A stretch of 64,000 nucleotides of DNA from Paludibacterium paludis (GTDB lineage Bacteria > Pseudomonadota > Gammaproteobacteria > Burkholderiales > Chromobacteriaceae): NCBI RefSeq assembly GCF_018802605.1, contig NZ_CP069161.1:1736001-1800000 (forward strand), given 5' to 3'. The notes under the pieces are model-generated. The model made no database searches, was not told the origin of the DNA, and was given only the letters and a program-made list of their open reading frames with translations. Positions 41,876-50,427 of the stretch are shown in pieces; position 1 is the first letter of the stretch, and every line of letters starts with the position of its first letter. The translations under genes were made by a program, and so were the position numbers.

Positions 41876-42964
41876 TCAGCTGTTATCGGGCAGCGGAGTC
41901 GCCTTGCCCGACTTGGGCAGTACCGGCAGAACCAGTGCCTCTTTGGGTATCTGACCGGTCAGCGTGGACAAGAAGGCGCGAATATCAGCCACGTCCTGAC
42001 CGTTCAGGTCCTTACCCAACTGCGTTTTTGCCATGATCCGGATAGCATCGCCCAGATCCGTGACGCTGCCATCATGGAAATAAGGATAGGTGCGTTCCAC
42101 GTTTCTCAGGGTCGGCGTGCGGAACACGTCGCGGTCTTCCTCCTTCTTGGTCAGGTCATAACGGCCGGCATCGCTGTTGGGCTTGCCGGTGTATTTGCTG
42201 TAAGGCCCGTTGACGAGGCCGAACTTGAAGAACTGGTTTCCACCCAGCGTGGCGCCGCTATGACAGGTCACGCAACCGGTCGAAACAAAGGTGCGCAACC
42301 CGCGGGCTTCCTGATCGTTCAGCGCCTTGACATTGCCTTTCAGGTAAGCGTCGAAGCGCGAAGGCGTGATGAGGGTGCGCTCGAACGCCCCGATGGCATT
42401 GGCGATGTTCTCGTAGGTGAGGGGATTGGCCTCCTTGGGGAAGGCTTGACGGAACAGCGCCCGGTATTCGTCGATGCTGCCGATGCGGGCGAGGGCCAGA
42501 TCCTTGTGCGGCATGCCCATTTCAACCGGGTTCATGATCGGCCCTTGCGCCTGGGCTTCCACGTCTTTGGCGCGACCATCCCAGAACTGCGGCTCCAGAA
42601 GGCCCGCGTTCATCACCGTCGGCGAATTGCGTCCGCCGAATGCGCCCTTGTGCCCCTGCGATGTCGGCAGGTTGTCGACGCCATAACTGGCGATGTTGTG
42701 ACAGGAATTACAGCTGACCGTGTTGCCTTTGGACAGCCGGGTGTCGAAATAAAGAGCCTTGCCCAACTCGATCTTGGCCGGGTTCGCCGGATTGGCCGGA
42801 TTGGGCGCGGCTTTGGGCAATGGACGGAACAGCTCTTTGGCTGACTTCCAGATCGATGTCCGATCCTGTTGGCTAAGCGCGGGCACCTGTGACGCCAGGG
42901 CGGCGAGACCGGTGGACATGGCGACGCTGCCGCCAACAACCATTGCGATATACCGTGATTTCAT
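41876..42964 (-). CDS. ccpA: Dihaem cytochrome c peroxidase
   Basis: 362 residues with a signal sequence (to about 25). It reduces periplasmic hydrogen peroxide with electrons from small cytochromes. The first haem site is CNSCHN (about 86) and the second CVTCHS (about 233). FGGRNSPTVMNAG, PMMNPVEM-like IMNPVEMGMP and FRTPTLRNVERTYPYFHDG are family marks. A short Pro-Asn-Pro-Ala repeat (NPANPANPA) lies near 56. An FNR-like box 103 bases upstream of the start suggests induction at low oxygen, as in related species. Confidence 0.94.
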   Translation of the reverse strand: MKSRYIAMVVGGSVAMSTGLAALASQVPALSQQDRTSIWKSAKELFRPLPKAAPNPANPANPAKIELGKALYFDTRLSKGNTVSCNSCHNIASYGVDNLPTSQGHKGAFGGRNSPTVMNAGLLEPQFWDGRAKDVEAQAQGPIMNPVEMGMPHKDLALARIGSIDEYRALFRQAFPKEANPLTYENIANAIGAFERTLITPSRFDAYLKGNVKALNDQEARGLRTFVSTGCVTCHSGATLGGNQFFKFGLVNGPYSKYTGKPNSDAGRYDLTKKEEDRDVFRTPTLRNVERTYPYFHDGSVTDLGDAIRIMAKTQLGKDLNGQDVADIRAFLSTLTGQIPKEALVLPVLPKSGKATPLPDNS

Positions 42965-43342
42965 AGTCGGTTCCTATCGGGTTGATAAATTCTGACTATT
43001 GCATTTTTCTATTTACATCGCGCCTTCGATTGTTATTTAGAATGCCCAGTATTTATGACGTAGGGGTTGATGGAGGTCAAGGAAGCGGTGTTCGCTGTCG
43101 GGCGCGTCCGGTGTCAGCGGCGGATCGCCATGCGCCCGTCTCACACAGTTTGCTTGCGCCATATGTAATTTTTTATGTTTTATTTTTACGTAAATAATGT
43201 TTTAAATAAAAAATGTAATAAATAGTTAAAATTTCGCAACATTTCTTTTACTGTCTGATAAGACATGCTTAAGCAAACACGGGATAATGCAGTTGTGTAC
43301 TGAATCGTGCGATGCGGTTCGGAAGAGTCAAAGGAGGAAACG
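42965..43342. other. AT-rich intergenic region with regulatory sites
   Basis: No gene. It separates the peroxidase and the Spy-like gene. It contains the FNR-like box (43067-43080), an AT-rich block (43160-43250), the palindrome TGCTTAAGCA (43266-43275) and a GATAAT box (43283-43288) that could be the -10 of the Spy-like gene. Confidence 0.5.
43067..43080. promoter_or_regulatory. FNR/ANR-like box
   Basis: TTGAT-GGAG-GTCAA matches the FNR consensus TTGAT-N4-ATCAA at nine of ten conserved bases. It lies 103 bases upstream of the peroxidase ATG on the divergent side. Confidence 0.5.
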
Positions 43343-43786
43343 ATGAAGTGGATGCTTGTCCGCGCACTGGCGCTGGCCGCGGCGATGGCCTGCGCAACGT
43401 CGGCACGGGCCAGCGAGGCGGCCGATGACGCGAAAGCCGCCTGGCATCGGGATGCGGCGCTGGATCAGGCGTTGCAGGTGAATTCCCAGGCTCTGCTGCA
43501 TGACCGGCTCGGCGTTCGGCCCGAGCAGGAACAGGCGTGGCTCGCCTTTGCGATGGTGGCGGGTCATGCCGGCGAATGTCTTGGCGAAAGCGCGCTGAAC
43601 ATGCCGGCTCCGCAGCGCCTGGAGCGGCGTCTGGCATGGCTTGAGCGGCAGAAAGTCCAGACGGCCAGGGAGCTGGCCGTGGTGCGCGAGTTCTACGCGG
43701 TTCTGACACCGGATCAGAAGAGAACCCTGGATACCTGGCTCGCGTCCTCCCTGGCGCCGCAGGCGTTCGCCGCTCCCCGCCCCTGA
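43343..43786 (+). CDS. Spy/CpxP-like LTxxQ-motif periplasmic protein
   Basis: 147 residues from ATG at 43343 with a strong AAAGGAGGAAA site. Signal peptide to about 21 (TSARAS). Two LTxxQ-like repeats, LGVRPEQEQAW (about 58) and LTPDQKRTLD (about 122), separate long helices, as in Spy and CpxP, periplasmic chaperones and stress sensors. The mature protein is helical and charged. It is followed by a cytochrome b gene 68 bases later. Function is by family only. Confidence 0.75.
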   Translation: MKWMLVRALALAAAMACATSARASEAADDAKAAWHRDAALDQALQVNSQALLHDRLGVRPEQEQAWLAFAMVAGHAGECLGESALNMPAPQRLERRLAWLERQKVQTARELAVVREFYAVLTPDQKRTLDTWLASSLAPQAFAAPRP

Positions 43787-43854
43787 ATGGCCCTGGCTGG
43801 GCTCGTCCGGCGTATAATGGCCCCGTGTCATTATCAATGCGACAGGAGGGCTGG

Positions 43855-44496
43855 ATGAGTCGGTCGGTTAAGGTATGGGATGTCCCGACCCGGTTGTTTC
43901 ACTGGTTGTTGGTGGGGCTGGTCGGCGCCATGTGGTACACCGGTCAGCAAGGGGTGCTGGAGCTTCACATCCGCTGCGGAGTGCTGCTGCTGGCCTTGCT
44001 GGTGTTCCGCCTGATATGGGGCGTGGTCGGCAGCCAGACGGCGCGGTTCTCGGACTTTTTGCGAGGTCCGGCCGCCATTCGCCGCTATCTGGCCGGCGAT
44101 GTGTCGCACGCCGGGCATAATCCGATGGGCGGCTGGATGGTTCTGGTGATGTTGACCGTGCTGCTGACGCAGGTGGGTACCGGATTGTTCGCCAGTGATG
44201 TCGATTCCATGCTCTATGACGGTCCGCTCGCCCATCTTGCCGGTGGCGCGGCAGAAACCATGACGGCCGTTCACAAGCTTGGCGTGAATATTCTGCTGCT
44301 GCTGGTGGCGTTGCACCTCGCCGCCATCGTGTTCTACCGGGTGGTGAAGAAAGAGGCGCTGGTGCCTGCCATGGTGACGGGGCGCAAGGCGCTGCCGTAT
44401 GGTGTGACGCCGCCCTTCTTCGCGCCGGTCTGGCGTGCGGCCTTGTGTCTTGCCGCCGCCGCGGGGCTGGTTGCGGCCATCCTGCGTTTTGCTTGA
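43855..44496 (+). CDS. Cytochrome b561/hydrogenase-type cytochrome b
   Basis: 213 residues. Starts at ATG 43855 with AGGAGG upstream. Helices carry the haem His residues: PTRLFHWLLVGL (about 15), LELHIRCGVL (about 41), TAVHKLGVNILLL (about 148) and ALHLAAIVFY (about 165). The opening VKVWDVPTRLFHW is the hallmark of the family. It is a likely quinol-to-cytochrome c link; the cytochrome c' gene at 44988 is a frequent companion. It is related to but distinct from the copy at 40892. Confidence 0.88.
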   Translation: MSRSVKVWDVPTRLFHWLLVGLVGAMWYTGQQGVLELHIRCGVLLLALLVFRLIWGVVGSQTARFSDFLRGPAAIRRYLAGDVSHAGHNPMGGWMVLVMLTVLLTQVGTGLFASDVDSMLYDGPLAHLAGGAAETMTAVHKLGVNILLLLVALHLAAIVFYRVVKKEALVPAMVTGRKALPYGVTPPFFAPVWRAALCLAAAAGLVAAILRFA

Positions 44497-44502
44497 TGTT
44501 TT

Positions 44503-44898
44503 CTAACCGCGGCGGATGGGCGTCTTGAGTGCCTGGTAGTCGGCCAGAATGCCGTCCGCGTGGCGCAGGGCCGCGGCAAGTCGTTCTTGCCGCGGGTGGC
44601 CGCAGAACTCCAGGGCGGGGTCGAGCGCGCTCATGGCTCGCCTCGCCGCCGTGGCGACATCCACCGCATGATTGAAATCGGCGGGCCCCATCACCTTGCC
44701 GTTACGGATTCTCTTGTAGTAAATCAGCGCCATCCGCACATACTGGGCCGCCGTCTCGTGGCTCGATAGTCCACCTTCCCGCTCGAGGGTCAGCAGTTCG
44801 TCGAGCGTGCTGCGGCATCCTTCTTCGGCACGCAGGAAACGCCGCTGGTCTTCGGTTTTTGCGCTGCGCGCCGCCGGGGCGCTCTTTTTCGCGGCCAT
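44503..44898 (-). CDS. Hypothetical protein
   Basis: 131 residues from ATG at 44898 with GGAAGGAC upstream. Soluble and helical: a basic, Ala/Lys-rich start (MAAKKSAPAARSAK) and then helices such as TLDELLTLEREGGL and AAQYVRMALIYYKRIRNGKV. No domain is recognised. It is converged on by the cytochrome b gene, seven bases away, and has no close partner upstream. Confidence 0.6.
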   Translation of the reverse strand: MAAKKSAPAARSAKTEDQRRFLRAEEGCRSTLDELLTLEREGGLSSHETAAQYVRMALIYYKRIRNGKVMGPADFNHAVDVATAARRAMSALDPALEFCGHPRQERLAAALRHADGILADYQALKTPIRRG

Positions 44899-44934
44899 GG
44901 TCGTCCTTCCCGGTAAGCCACTCATCAAACAATA

Positions 44935-44956
44935 CAGCCTGGCCGAAGCCAGGCTG
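44935..44956 (-). terminator. Terminator of the cytochrome c' gene
   Basis: A perfect 9-bp stem with a UUCG loop on the minus strand (CAGCCTGGC-TTCG-GCCAGGCTG), followed by TATTGTTT, 31 bases beyond the cytochrome stop. Confidence 0.7.
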
Positions 44957-44987
44957 TCAGGTTCACTGCGCGTGCTGCGCGCGGAAA

Positions 44988-45422
44988 TCAGCGTTCCGGA
45001 CCGCGGAAGGCATCGTGACAGGATTTGCAGGTTTGCGCCACGCCGCCGAAGCTTTTCTTGATCTGGGCAAGATCGCCGGTTTTGGCCGTGGCATCCAGTT
45101 CGTCGACAGCCTTCAGGAATTTATCCTTCTCAGCGGCGAACTTGGCCGGTTGGGTCCAGATTTCCGGCTTGGAACGACTCTTGGCGTCGATGCTGTTCGG
45201 CGCGAACAGGGTGAACGGTTCGGCCGCCATCTTCTTGAGCGCGTCGGCGTGCTTGATGAACTCGTCCTTCTTGTACGGTTCGCGCTCGCGGACCATCAAT
45301 CCCATCGGCTCGAAGCTGCGCAGAAGTTTCTTGAACGACTGCTGGCGTTCGGCGCCGCCCGGGGCGGCGAGCGCCGGCAGGGCGGTAAGGGCGATAAGAC
45401 CGGCAAGCATGACTTTTTTCAT
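44988..45422 (-). CDS. Cytochrome c'
   Basis: 144 residues with a signal peptide (to about 19, ALAAP) and one haem site, CKSCHDAFR, near the C-terminus, the mark of four-helix-bundle class II cytochromes. RREREPYKKDEFIKHAD-like helix and FAAEKDKFLKAVDEL fit the bundle. Such proteins bind NO and may protect against it. AAAGGAAA precedes the ATG. It has its own terminator and is divergent from zur across a Zur-box region, though it is not obviously zinc-linked. Confidence 0.88.
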   Translation of the reverse strand: MKKVMLAGLIALTALPALAAPGGAERQQSFKKLLRSFEPMGLMVREREPYKKDEFIKHADALKKMAAEPFTLFAPNSIDAKSRSKPEIWTQPAKFAAEKDKFLKAVDELDATAKTGDLAQIKKSFGGVAQTCKSCHDAFRGPER

Positions 45423-45520
45423 CGGATTTTCCTTTCGTTGTCGACGTTGGAAGTCTGCATTGCCAGCTATTGTACCTGCTTTTGACGCTCAGGCCGAATC
45501 CCGGGCCGGTTGTCTTGTGT

Positions 45521-45540
45521 GATGTTATACAGTAACATTC
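45521..45540. promoter_or_regulatory. Zur box
   Basis: GATGTTATACAGTAACATTC contains the palindrome ATGTTA-N5-TAACAT and fits the proteobacterial Zur consensus (GAAATGTTATANTATAACATTTC). It lies 26 bases upstream of zur, so zur and the zinc operon are probably self-regulated. Confidence 0.8.
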
Positions 45541-45565
45541 TGGCTTTCTGTCCGGAAAGCTGCCG

Positions 45566-46000
45566 ATGAACGCGGATCACTATCTCGCCGCCGCCGAAAG
45601 GCATTGCCAGGCTCGTGGCTGCAAACTCACCGCCGTGCGACGCCAAGTGCTCGAGCTGGTGCTGCGCTATGAAGGCGTGGTGAAAGCCTACCAGTTGCTG
45701 GCCGATCTGCAAAAAACACGCGCCATGGCCGCGCCGCCCACCGTCTACCGCGCGCTGGATTTTCTGGTCGAGCAGGGGCTCCTGCATCGCGTGGAAGCGC
45801 TCAACGGCTTCATCGTCTGTCGACATTTCGAATGCCGGCACGACGGCCTGATCCTGGTATGCGAAGCGTGCGGACGCGTCGAGGAAATCGATGCCGCCGC
45901 CTGTCTTGATGCCCTGCGCGCGGCCTCGGCGGCGTGCGGCTTCGCCGTCAATCCACAAAACCTGGTCCTGACCGGGAAATGCAAAGTCTGTCCAGCATGA
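45566..46000 (+). CDS. zur: Zinc uptake regulator (Fur family)
   Basis: 144 residues. Winged helix with LTAVRRQVLELVL (about 21) and PPTVYRALDFLVEQGL (about 58), then the metal domain with CRHFECRHDGLILVCEACGR (about 89-108) and a final CKVC. The two CxxC pairs form the structural zinc site. It shuts down zinc import when zinc is sufficient. The Zur box upstream and the znuCBA genes downstream identify it as Zur rather than Fur. Its stop overlaps the next gene's ATG. Confidence 0.93.
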   Translation: MNADHYLAAAERHCQARGCKLTAVRRQVLELVLRYEGVVKAYQLLADLQKTRAMAAPPTVYRALDFLVEQGLLHRVEALNGFIVCRHFECRHDGLILVCEACGRVEEIDAAACLDALRAASAACGFAVNPQNLVLTGKCKVCPA

Positions 46001-46929
46001 ATACAACCACGGTGAATCTCTTCACGGGATTTCTGGGCGTGGGCAAAACCACGGCCTTGCGCCATTTGATCAGCCAGCGCCCCACGAATGAAAAATGGGC
46101 CATCATCGTCAATGAATTCGGCGAGGTGGGCATCGACGGCGCGGCGCTGTCCGGCGACGACATGCCGGTCGCGGAAATCGCGGGCGGCTGCCTGTGTTGC
46201 GTCGCCGGGCCGCAATTGACGGCGACCGTCGCCAACCTTTTGCGCCGCGAGCGCCCCGACCGCCTGCTGATCGAGGCGAGCGGACTGGCCCACGCCGCCG
46301 GCGTGATCGATGAGTTGCGCGAAAAACCGCTGGGGGACGCCCTGGCCATCGGCGCGGTGGTGACCCTTGTCGATCCGCGTCAGTTCATCAGCCAGGACTA
46401 TCTGCGCCAGCCGCTGTACCGCGACCAGATCGCGCTGGCCGATGTGCTCGTGGCCAACAAGACCGACGCGGCCGATGTGCCGACGCTCGAAGCATTCCGG
46501 GCCCGGGCGGCGCAAATGTTTCCGCCCAAGGCGCTGGTGGCCGAAGTGCGCCAGGGGCAACTCGATCCCGCCTGGCTGGACGTCGCCGCCCGTCCGCAGC
46601 CGCGCTACCGTCCCGCTGTCGCGCACGGAGCCCATGACGCCTGGAGTTCGGAAGGCTGGCTGTTCGGACCGGAGACCGAATTCGATGGCGAACGGCTGGT
46701 GGCCTTTTTTGATGAGCTGCCCGTCCGCGTGCCGGGCCTGGTGCGCGCCAAAGGGGTGTTCCGGGTGCTTGACAGCTGGGTCTGGCTCAATTGGGCGGAA
46801 GGGCAATGGGGCGCAACGCAGGTCGCCTGGCGCCGCGACAGCCGTTTCGAGCTGATCGCTCCGCGGATCGATGCCGACGCGGTGTCCACGGCGCTCACGG
46901 CCTGCCGGACCGGCAAGGAGGCGCGGTAA
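45997..46929 (+). CDS. COG0523 (CobW/ZigA-type) zinc-linked GTPase
   Basis: 310 residues. G3E-family GTPase with Walker A FLGVGKTT (about 10-17), the metal-binding GGCLCC (CxCC, about 64-69), EASGLAHA (about 94), and NKTDAAD (about 158). Zur-regulated members deliver zinc to client proteins under zinc starvation. ATG overlaps the zur stop and its TAA overlaps the next ATG by one base. The C-terminal CobW_C domain seems normal, but the usual His-rich loop is absent. Confidence 0.9.
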   Translation: MNTTTVNLFTGFLGVGKTTALRHLISQRPTNEKWAIIVNEFGEVGIDGAALSGDDMPVAEIAGGCLCCVAGPQLTATVANLLRRERPDRLLIEASGLAHAAGVIDELREKPLGDALAIGAVVTLVDPRQFISQDYLRQPLYRDQIALADVLVANKTDAADVPTLEAFRARAAQMFPPKALVAEVRQGQLDPAWLDVAARPQPRYRPAVAHGAHDAWSSEGWLFGPETEFDGERLVAFFDELPVRVPGLVRAKGVFRVLDSWVWLNWAEGQWGATQVAWRRDSRFELIAPRIDADAVSTALTACRTGKEAR

Positions 46930-47069
46930 TGGCGCATGAACCGCATCACAAGCGCACCTACCGCTTCACTTTGCTGACCGCTTCGGCGGCGCAGCGCGCG
47001 CTGTGGGTGCTGGCCGTGCTGGCGCTGCTTTGGTCGTGCGTGATCTGGGCGCTGGAGGGCGGAGCATGA
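46929..47069 (+). CDS. 46-residue single-pass membrane protein in the zinc operon
   Basis: Starts on the last base of the GTPase stop (TAATG) and its own TGA overlaps the znuC ATG. It has a basic, His-containing head (MAHEPHHKRTYRFTLL) and one membrane helix (ALWVLAVLALLWSCVIWAL). Position between Zur-linked genes and tight overlaps argue that it is real. The His pairs could bind zinc; no family is recognised. Confidence 0.65.
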   Translation: MAHEPHHKRTYRFTLLTASAAQRALWVLAVLALLWSCVIWALEGGA

Positions 47070-47809
47070 GTCTACGCCTTGAAAACCTGACGGTTTCCTA
47101 TCAGCGCCACCCGGCCGTGCACCACGTGCAAGGAGAGTTCGCCGCGGGCGAAGCGACGGCGATTTTCGGACCCAACGGCGCGGGCAAGAGCACACTTCTC
47201 AAAACCATGATGGGCCTGATTCAACCGGATGCCGGGCGTGTCGTGCTGGATGGCCTGACGCGCCGGGATATCGCGTATTTGCCGCAGCAGTCGGAAATCG
47301 ACCGCAGCCTGCCGGTCGAGGTGCTGGATCTTGTGACGACCGGACAATGGTTCCGCAGTTCCTGGTTCCGGCGGGTTGACCGTCAGGGGCGGGATGCGGC
47401 CTGGCAGGCCCTCGAGACCGTGGGGCTGGCCGATTTCGCCCATCGGCCGGTGTCGGCTCTGTCGATCGGCCAATTCCAGCGCGTGCTGTTCGCGCGGATT
47501 CTGGCCCAGGATGCGCGCGTGATCCTGCTGGACGAGCCGTTCAATGCGGTGGATGCGCGCACCACGCACGATTTGTTCGACCTCTTGCAGCGCTGGCGCG
47601 GCGAGGGGCGGACGGTGATCGCCGTGCTGCACGACGAATCCCAGGTGCGGCGGCATTTTCCCCGGACGTTGCTCCTGGCCCGCGAAGTGGTGGCCTGGGG
47701 AGAGACGGACCGCGTTTTGACCGAAGACAACATGCGCAGGGCCGTGGATACCGCGGCCCACTGGCAGGATCGCGCTCCGGTGTGCCATGTGAACGGAGAA
47801 ACGGCATGA
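47066..47809 (+). CDS. znuC: Zinc ABC transporter ATPase
   Basis: 247 residues. ABC ATPase with FGPNGAGKST (Walker A, about 36), LPQQSEI (Q-loop), LSIGQFQRVLFARIL (signature, about 131; the usual GGQ is IGQ) and VILLDEPFNAVD (Walker B). It energises zinc import with ZnuB and ZnuA. Starts overlap on both sides show one operon with zur. Manganese-type systems share this fold, but the Zur context favours zinc. Confidence 0.93.
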   Translation: MSLRLENLTVSYQRHPAVHHVQGEFAAGEATAIFGPNGAGKSTLLKTMMGLIQPDAGRVVLDGLTRRDIAYLPQQSEIDRSLPVEVLDLVTTGQWFRSSWFRRVDRQGRDAAWQALETVGLADFAHRPVSALSIGQFQRVLFARILAQDARVILLDEPFNAVDARTTHDLFDLLQRWRGEGRTVIAVLHDESQVRRHFPRTLLLAREVVAWGETDRVLTEDNMRRAVDTAAHWQDRAPVCHVNGETA

Positions 47810-48684
47810 GTTTGGCTGTGTACGAGTTGGCGGTGGCGCCGTTTGTCGAATTCGGCTTCATGCGCCGGGCGTTGGTGGGGTGCCTCGCGCTGGCCCTGTC
47901 GAGCGGCCCGATCGGCCTGTTTCTGGTGATGCGCCGCATGAGCCTGATGGGGGACGCCATGAGTCATGCCGTTCTGCCCGGCGCGGCGGCGGGGTTCATG
48001 GTGGCGGGCTTGAGCTTGCCGGCGATGAGTCTTGGCGGGTTCGCCGCCGGCGTGACCGTCGCGGTGCTGGCGGGGCTGGCGACCCGCTACACGGGACTGA
48101 AGGAAGATGCGAGCTTTGCGGCGTTCTACCTGCTGTCGCTGGCGCTGGGGGTGCTGATGGTGTCCAGGAGCGGCAGCAATGTCGACCTGATGCATCTGCT
48201 GTTCGGCTCCGTGCTGGCGGTCGATAACGCCGCATTGGTGCTGGTGGCCGGGGTGTGCAGCGTGACCCTGCTGACACTGGCGCTGATTTACCGGCCGTTG
48301 CTGCTGGAAAGCCTGGATCCGGTTTTCCTGCAGGCGGTCGGCGGGCGGGGCGGTCTGTGGCACACGCTTTTCCTGTTCCTGGTCGTGTTGAATCTGGTGG
48401 CGGGCTTCCAGGCGCTGGGGACCCTGATGGCGGTCGGTCTGATGATGCTGCCGGCCATCACCGCGCGTCTGTGGTCCTCCAGCGTGGGCGGCATGCTGGC
48501 CGTGGCGGTGGGCGTGGCGTTCGCCTGTGGCGCGGGCGGCTTGCTGCTGTCCTATCACCTGGAACTGCCGTCCGGACCGTCGATCATCCTGCTGGCCGGA
48601 CTGGCCTATCTGCTTTCCCTGATCATCGCTCCGGTGGGCGGCGCGCTGCCGCGTTATCTGCGTGCCCGGCATCTTGAACTGTGA
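47806..48684 (+). CDS. znuB: Zinc ABC transporter permease
   Basis: 292 residues and about eight membrane helices of the ABC-3 family. RRMSLMGDAMSHAVLPGAAAG (shown as RRMSLMGDAMSHAVLPG, about 42-58) and LLFGSVLAVD are family motifs; PAITARLWS near 225 is the conserved cytoplasmic loop. ATG overlaps the znuC stop. It forms the channel with ZnuC. Confidence 0.93.
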   Translation: MSLAVYELAVAPFVEFGFMRRALVGCLALALSSGPIGLFLVMRRMSLMGDAMSHAVLPGAAAGFMVAGLSLPAMSLGGFAAGVTVAVLAGLATRYTGLKEDASFAAFYLLSLALGVLMVSRSGSNVDLMHLLFGSVLAVDNAALVLVAGVCSVTLLTLALIYRPLLLESLDPVFLQAVGGRGGLWHTLFLFLVVLNLVAGFQALGTLMAVGLMMLPAITARLWSSSVGGMLAVAVGVAFACGAGGLLLSYHLELPSGPSIILLAGLAYLLSLIIAPVGGALPRYLRARHLEL

Positions 48685-48715
48685 GGGCGTGACCCTCGGT
48701 GAAGAAGGAATCGTT

Positions 48716-49615
48716 ATGAAAAGAACCATCGCGGCGCTGCTGTGCGCCATCGCGTCGTCCTCGGCCCTGGCCGGCAAACTGCCGGTGGTGGCGAGTTTCA
48801 GTATTGTGGCCGATCTCGCGCGGGAAATCGGCGGCGACAGGGTGCAGGTCGAATCGCTGGTCGGCCCCGATCAGGACGCTCATGTGTATCAGCCGACCCC
48901 CGCCGACATCCGCAAACTGTCCCGGGCACGGGTCTTTGTCGTGAACGGCCTGGGCCTGGAAGGGTGGCTTGGCCGCCTGGGCGGGGCTTCGCACTTCAAG
49001 GGTGTCGTGATCGAAGCGGCCGCTGGTGTGAAACCCTTGTCCGCGCACGAAGACGGGGAGGCGCGGGGGCACGATCATGACCATGGTCATGGCGTCGATC
49101 CGCATGCCTGGCAGGATCCCCAGCGGGTGAAGCGCTACGTGGATAACATCGAACGGGGTTTTGTTGCGGCGGATCCGGCCGGCAAGACGGAATTCGCCGC
49201 CCGTGCCAGTGCGCTAAGGCAGCGCATCGATGCGCTGGATGCCTGGGCGGCGAAAGGATTCGCCGCCGTGCCGGCGTCGCGCCGCACGGTACTGACCTCG
49301 CACGATGCGTTCGGCTACCTGGCGGATCGTTATCGCGTGCGCTTTGTCGCGCCGCAAGGCGTGAGCACCGAGGCGGAGGCGTCGGCCAAGGGCGTGGCCC
49401 GGCTGGTGCAGCAGATCCGCAAGGAAAAGGTGAGGGCCGTGTTCTTCGAGAACATGAGCGATGCCCGTCTGCTCAAGCAGATCGCCCGGGAAGCGGGTGT
49501 CGACGTCAGCAGCAAGCTGTATTCGGACGCGCTGTCCTCGCCCGGAACGCCGGCCGATACCTGGGAAAAGATGTTCCGCTACAACGTTCAGACGATTCTT
49601 ACATCCCTGCGTTGA
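48716..49615 (+). CDS. znuA: Zinc-binding periplasmic protein
   Basis: 299 residues with a signal peptide (SSALAG, about 20). Zinc ligands: DQDAHVYQPTP (about 59), a His-rich loop HEDGEARGHDHDHGHG (about 109-124), DPHAWQDPQ (about 128), LTSHDAFGYLADRY (about 193) and YSDALSSPG (Asp, about 272). The His-rich loop favours zinc over manganese. It starts 31 bases after znuB; the gap holds no terminator. Its 3' end overlaps the convergent TauE/SafE-like gene by 17 bases. Confidence 0.94.
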   Translation: MKRTIAALLCAIASSSALAGKLPVVASFSIVADLAREIGGDRVQVESLVGPDQDAHVYQPTPADIRKLSRARVFVVNGLGLEGWLGRLGGASHFKGVVIEAAAGVKPLSAHEDGEARGHDHDHGHGVDPHAWQDPQRVKRYVDNIERGFVAADPAGKTEFAARASALRQRIDALDAWAAKGFAAVPASRRTVLTSHDAFGYLADRYRVRFVAPQGVSTEAEASAKGVARLVQQIRKEKVRAVFFENMSDARLLKQIAREAGVDVSSKLYSDALSSPGTPADTWEKMFRYNVQTILTSLR

Positions 49616-50282
49616 GCGCGACAAGCGCGCGTGCGATCTGCACCGCGCCGATGCCCGTCACGGCCAGTCCGGCAATCAGCCGTACTGGCCGTTTTTGCAG
49701 GTAGCGGCGCACTGTTTCGGCGAACAGGCCCATGGCCAACAGATTGGGCAGAGTGCCCAGGCCGAAGGCCAGCATGATGCCCGCGCCCTTTAGCCAGTTG
49801 CCGGTGGCCAGTGCCGACAGGCTGGCGCTGTAGACCAGGCCGCAGGGGAGCCAGCCCCACACGGCGCCGGCGGCGAGCGCCCCGGGCACGGAGCGGATCG
49901 GCAACAGGCGCGCGACCAGCGGCTGAAGCCTGGCCCATAGCGGCCGCCCCAGGCGTTCTACCCGGGTGACCAGGGTGGAAAGTCCGGCAAGGTACAGTCC
50001 CAGCAGCAGAATCATGGTATTGGCGAGCAGATAGAGGGTGATCTGCCAGGGGCGGGTTGCCGCCATCGACAGGCCCGCCTGGGAGAGGGCGCCCAGCAGC
50101 GCGCCGACGGCCACGTAGCTGCCAATGCGCCCGGCATTGTAGCCCAATAACAGCGGCAGGCGCCGCGCGCCTTTGGGCATGTTCAGCGACAGTGCGGCGG
50201 CGACGCCTCCGCACATGCCGACACAGTGGCCGCCGCCCAGCAGGCCGGAGAGAAACAGCACCAGAAACCCGGTTTCGATCAT
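49599..50282 (-). CDS. TauE/SafE (DsbD-like) membrane protein
   Basis: 227 residues and six predicted helices. GGGHCVGMCGG near residue 15 and GWLPCGLVYSA near 145 are marks of the DsbD_2/SafE group, members of which handle metals or cytochrome maturation. The GxxCGLxY Cys pattern resembles CcdA-like proteins; these Cys could bind copper or act in thiol exchange. I chose ATG at 50282, which begins right before the first helix. The gene stands alone between convergent znuA and divergent ech. Confidence 0.75.
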   Translation of the reverse strand: MIETGFLVLFLSGLLGGGHCVGMCGGVAAALSLNMPKGARRLPLLLGYNAGRIGSYVAVGALLGALSQAGLSMAATRPWQITLYLLANTMILLLGLYLAGLSTLVTRVERLGRPLWARLQPLVARLLPIRSVPGALAAGAVWGWLPCGLVYSASLSALATGNWLKGAGIMLAFGLGTLPNLLAMGLFAETVRRYLQKRPVRLIAGLAVTGIGAVQIARALVALNAGM

Positions 50283-50427
50283 GGCGTGGCCGATGTCACT
50301 TGAAAACGGTATTTTAACAAAGCGGGGCGATGCCGTCCTGCTCTGATACGGCTGGCATTCTCCTTTGCGGAGCGCTACAAAAGACACATGGATGTTGTCA
50401 TATCGCCCCGTCAAGAAGGGAGTTCCA

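Noticed and set aside
42074..42844. 256-codon plus-strand frame inside the cytochrome c peroxidase
   Set aside because: Antisense shadow of a gene with intact haem motifs; no independent features.
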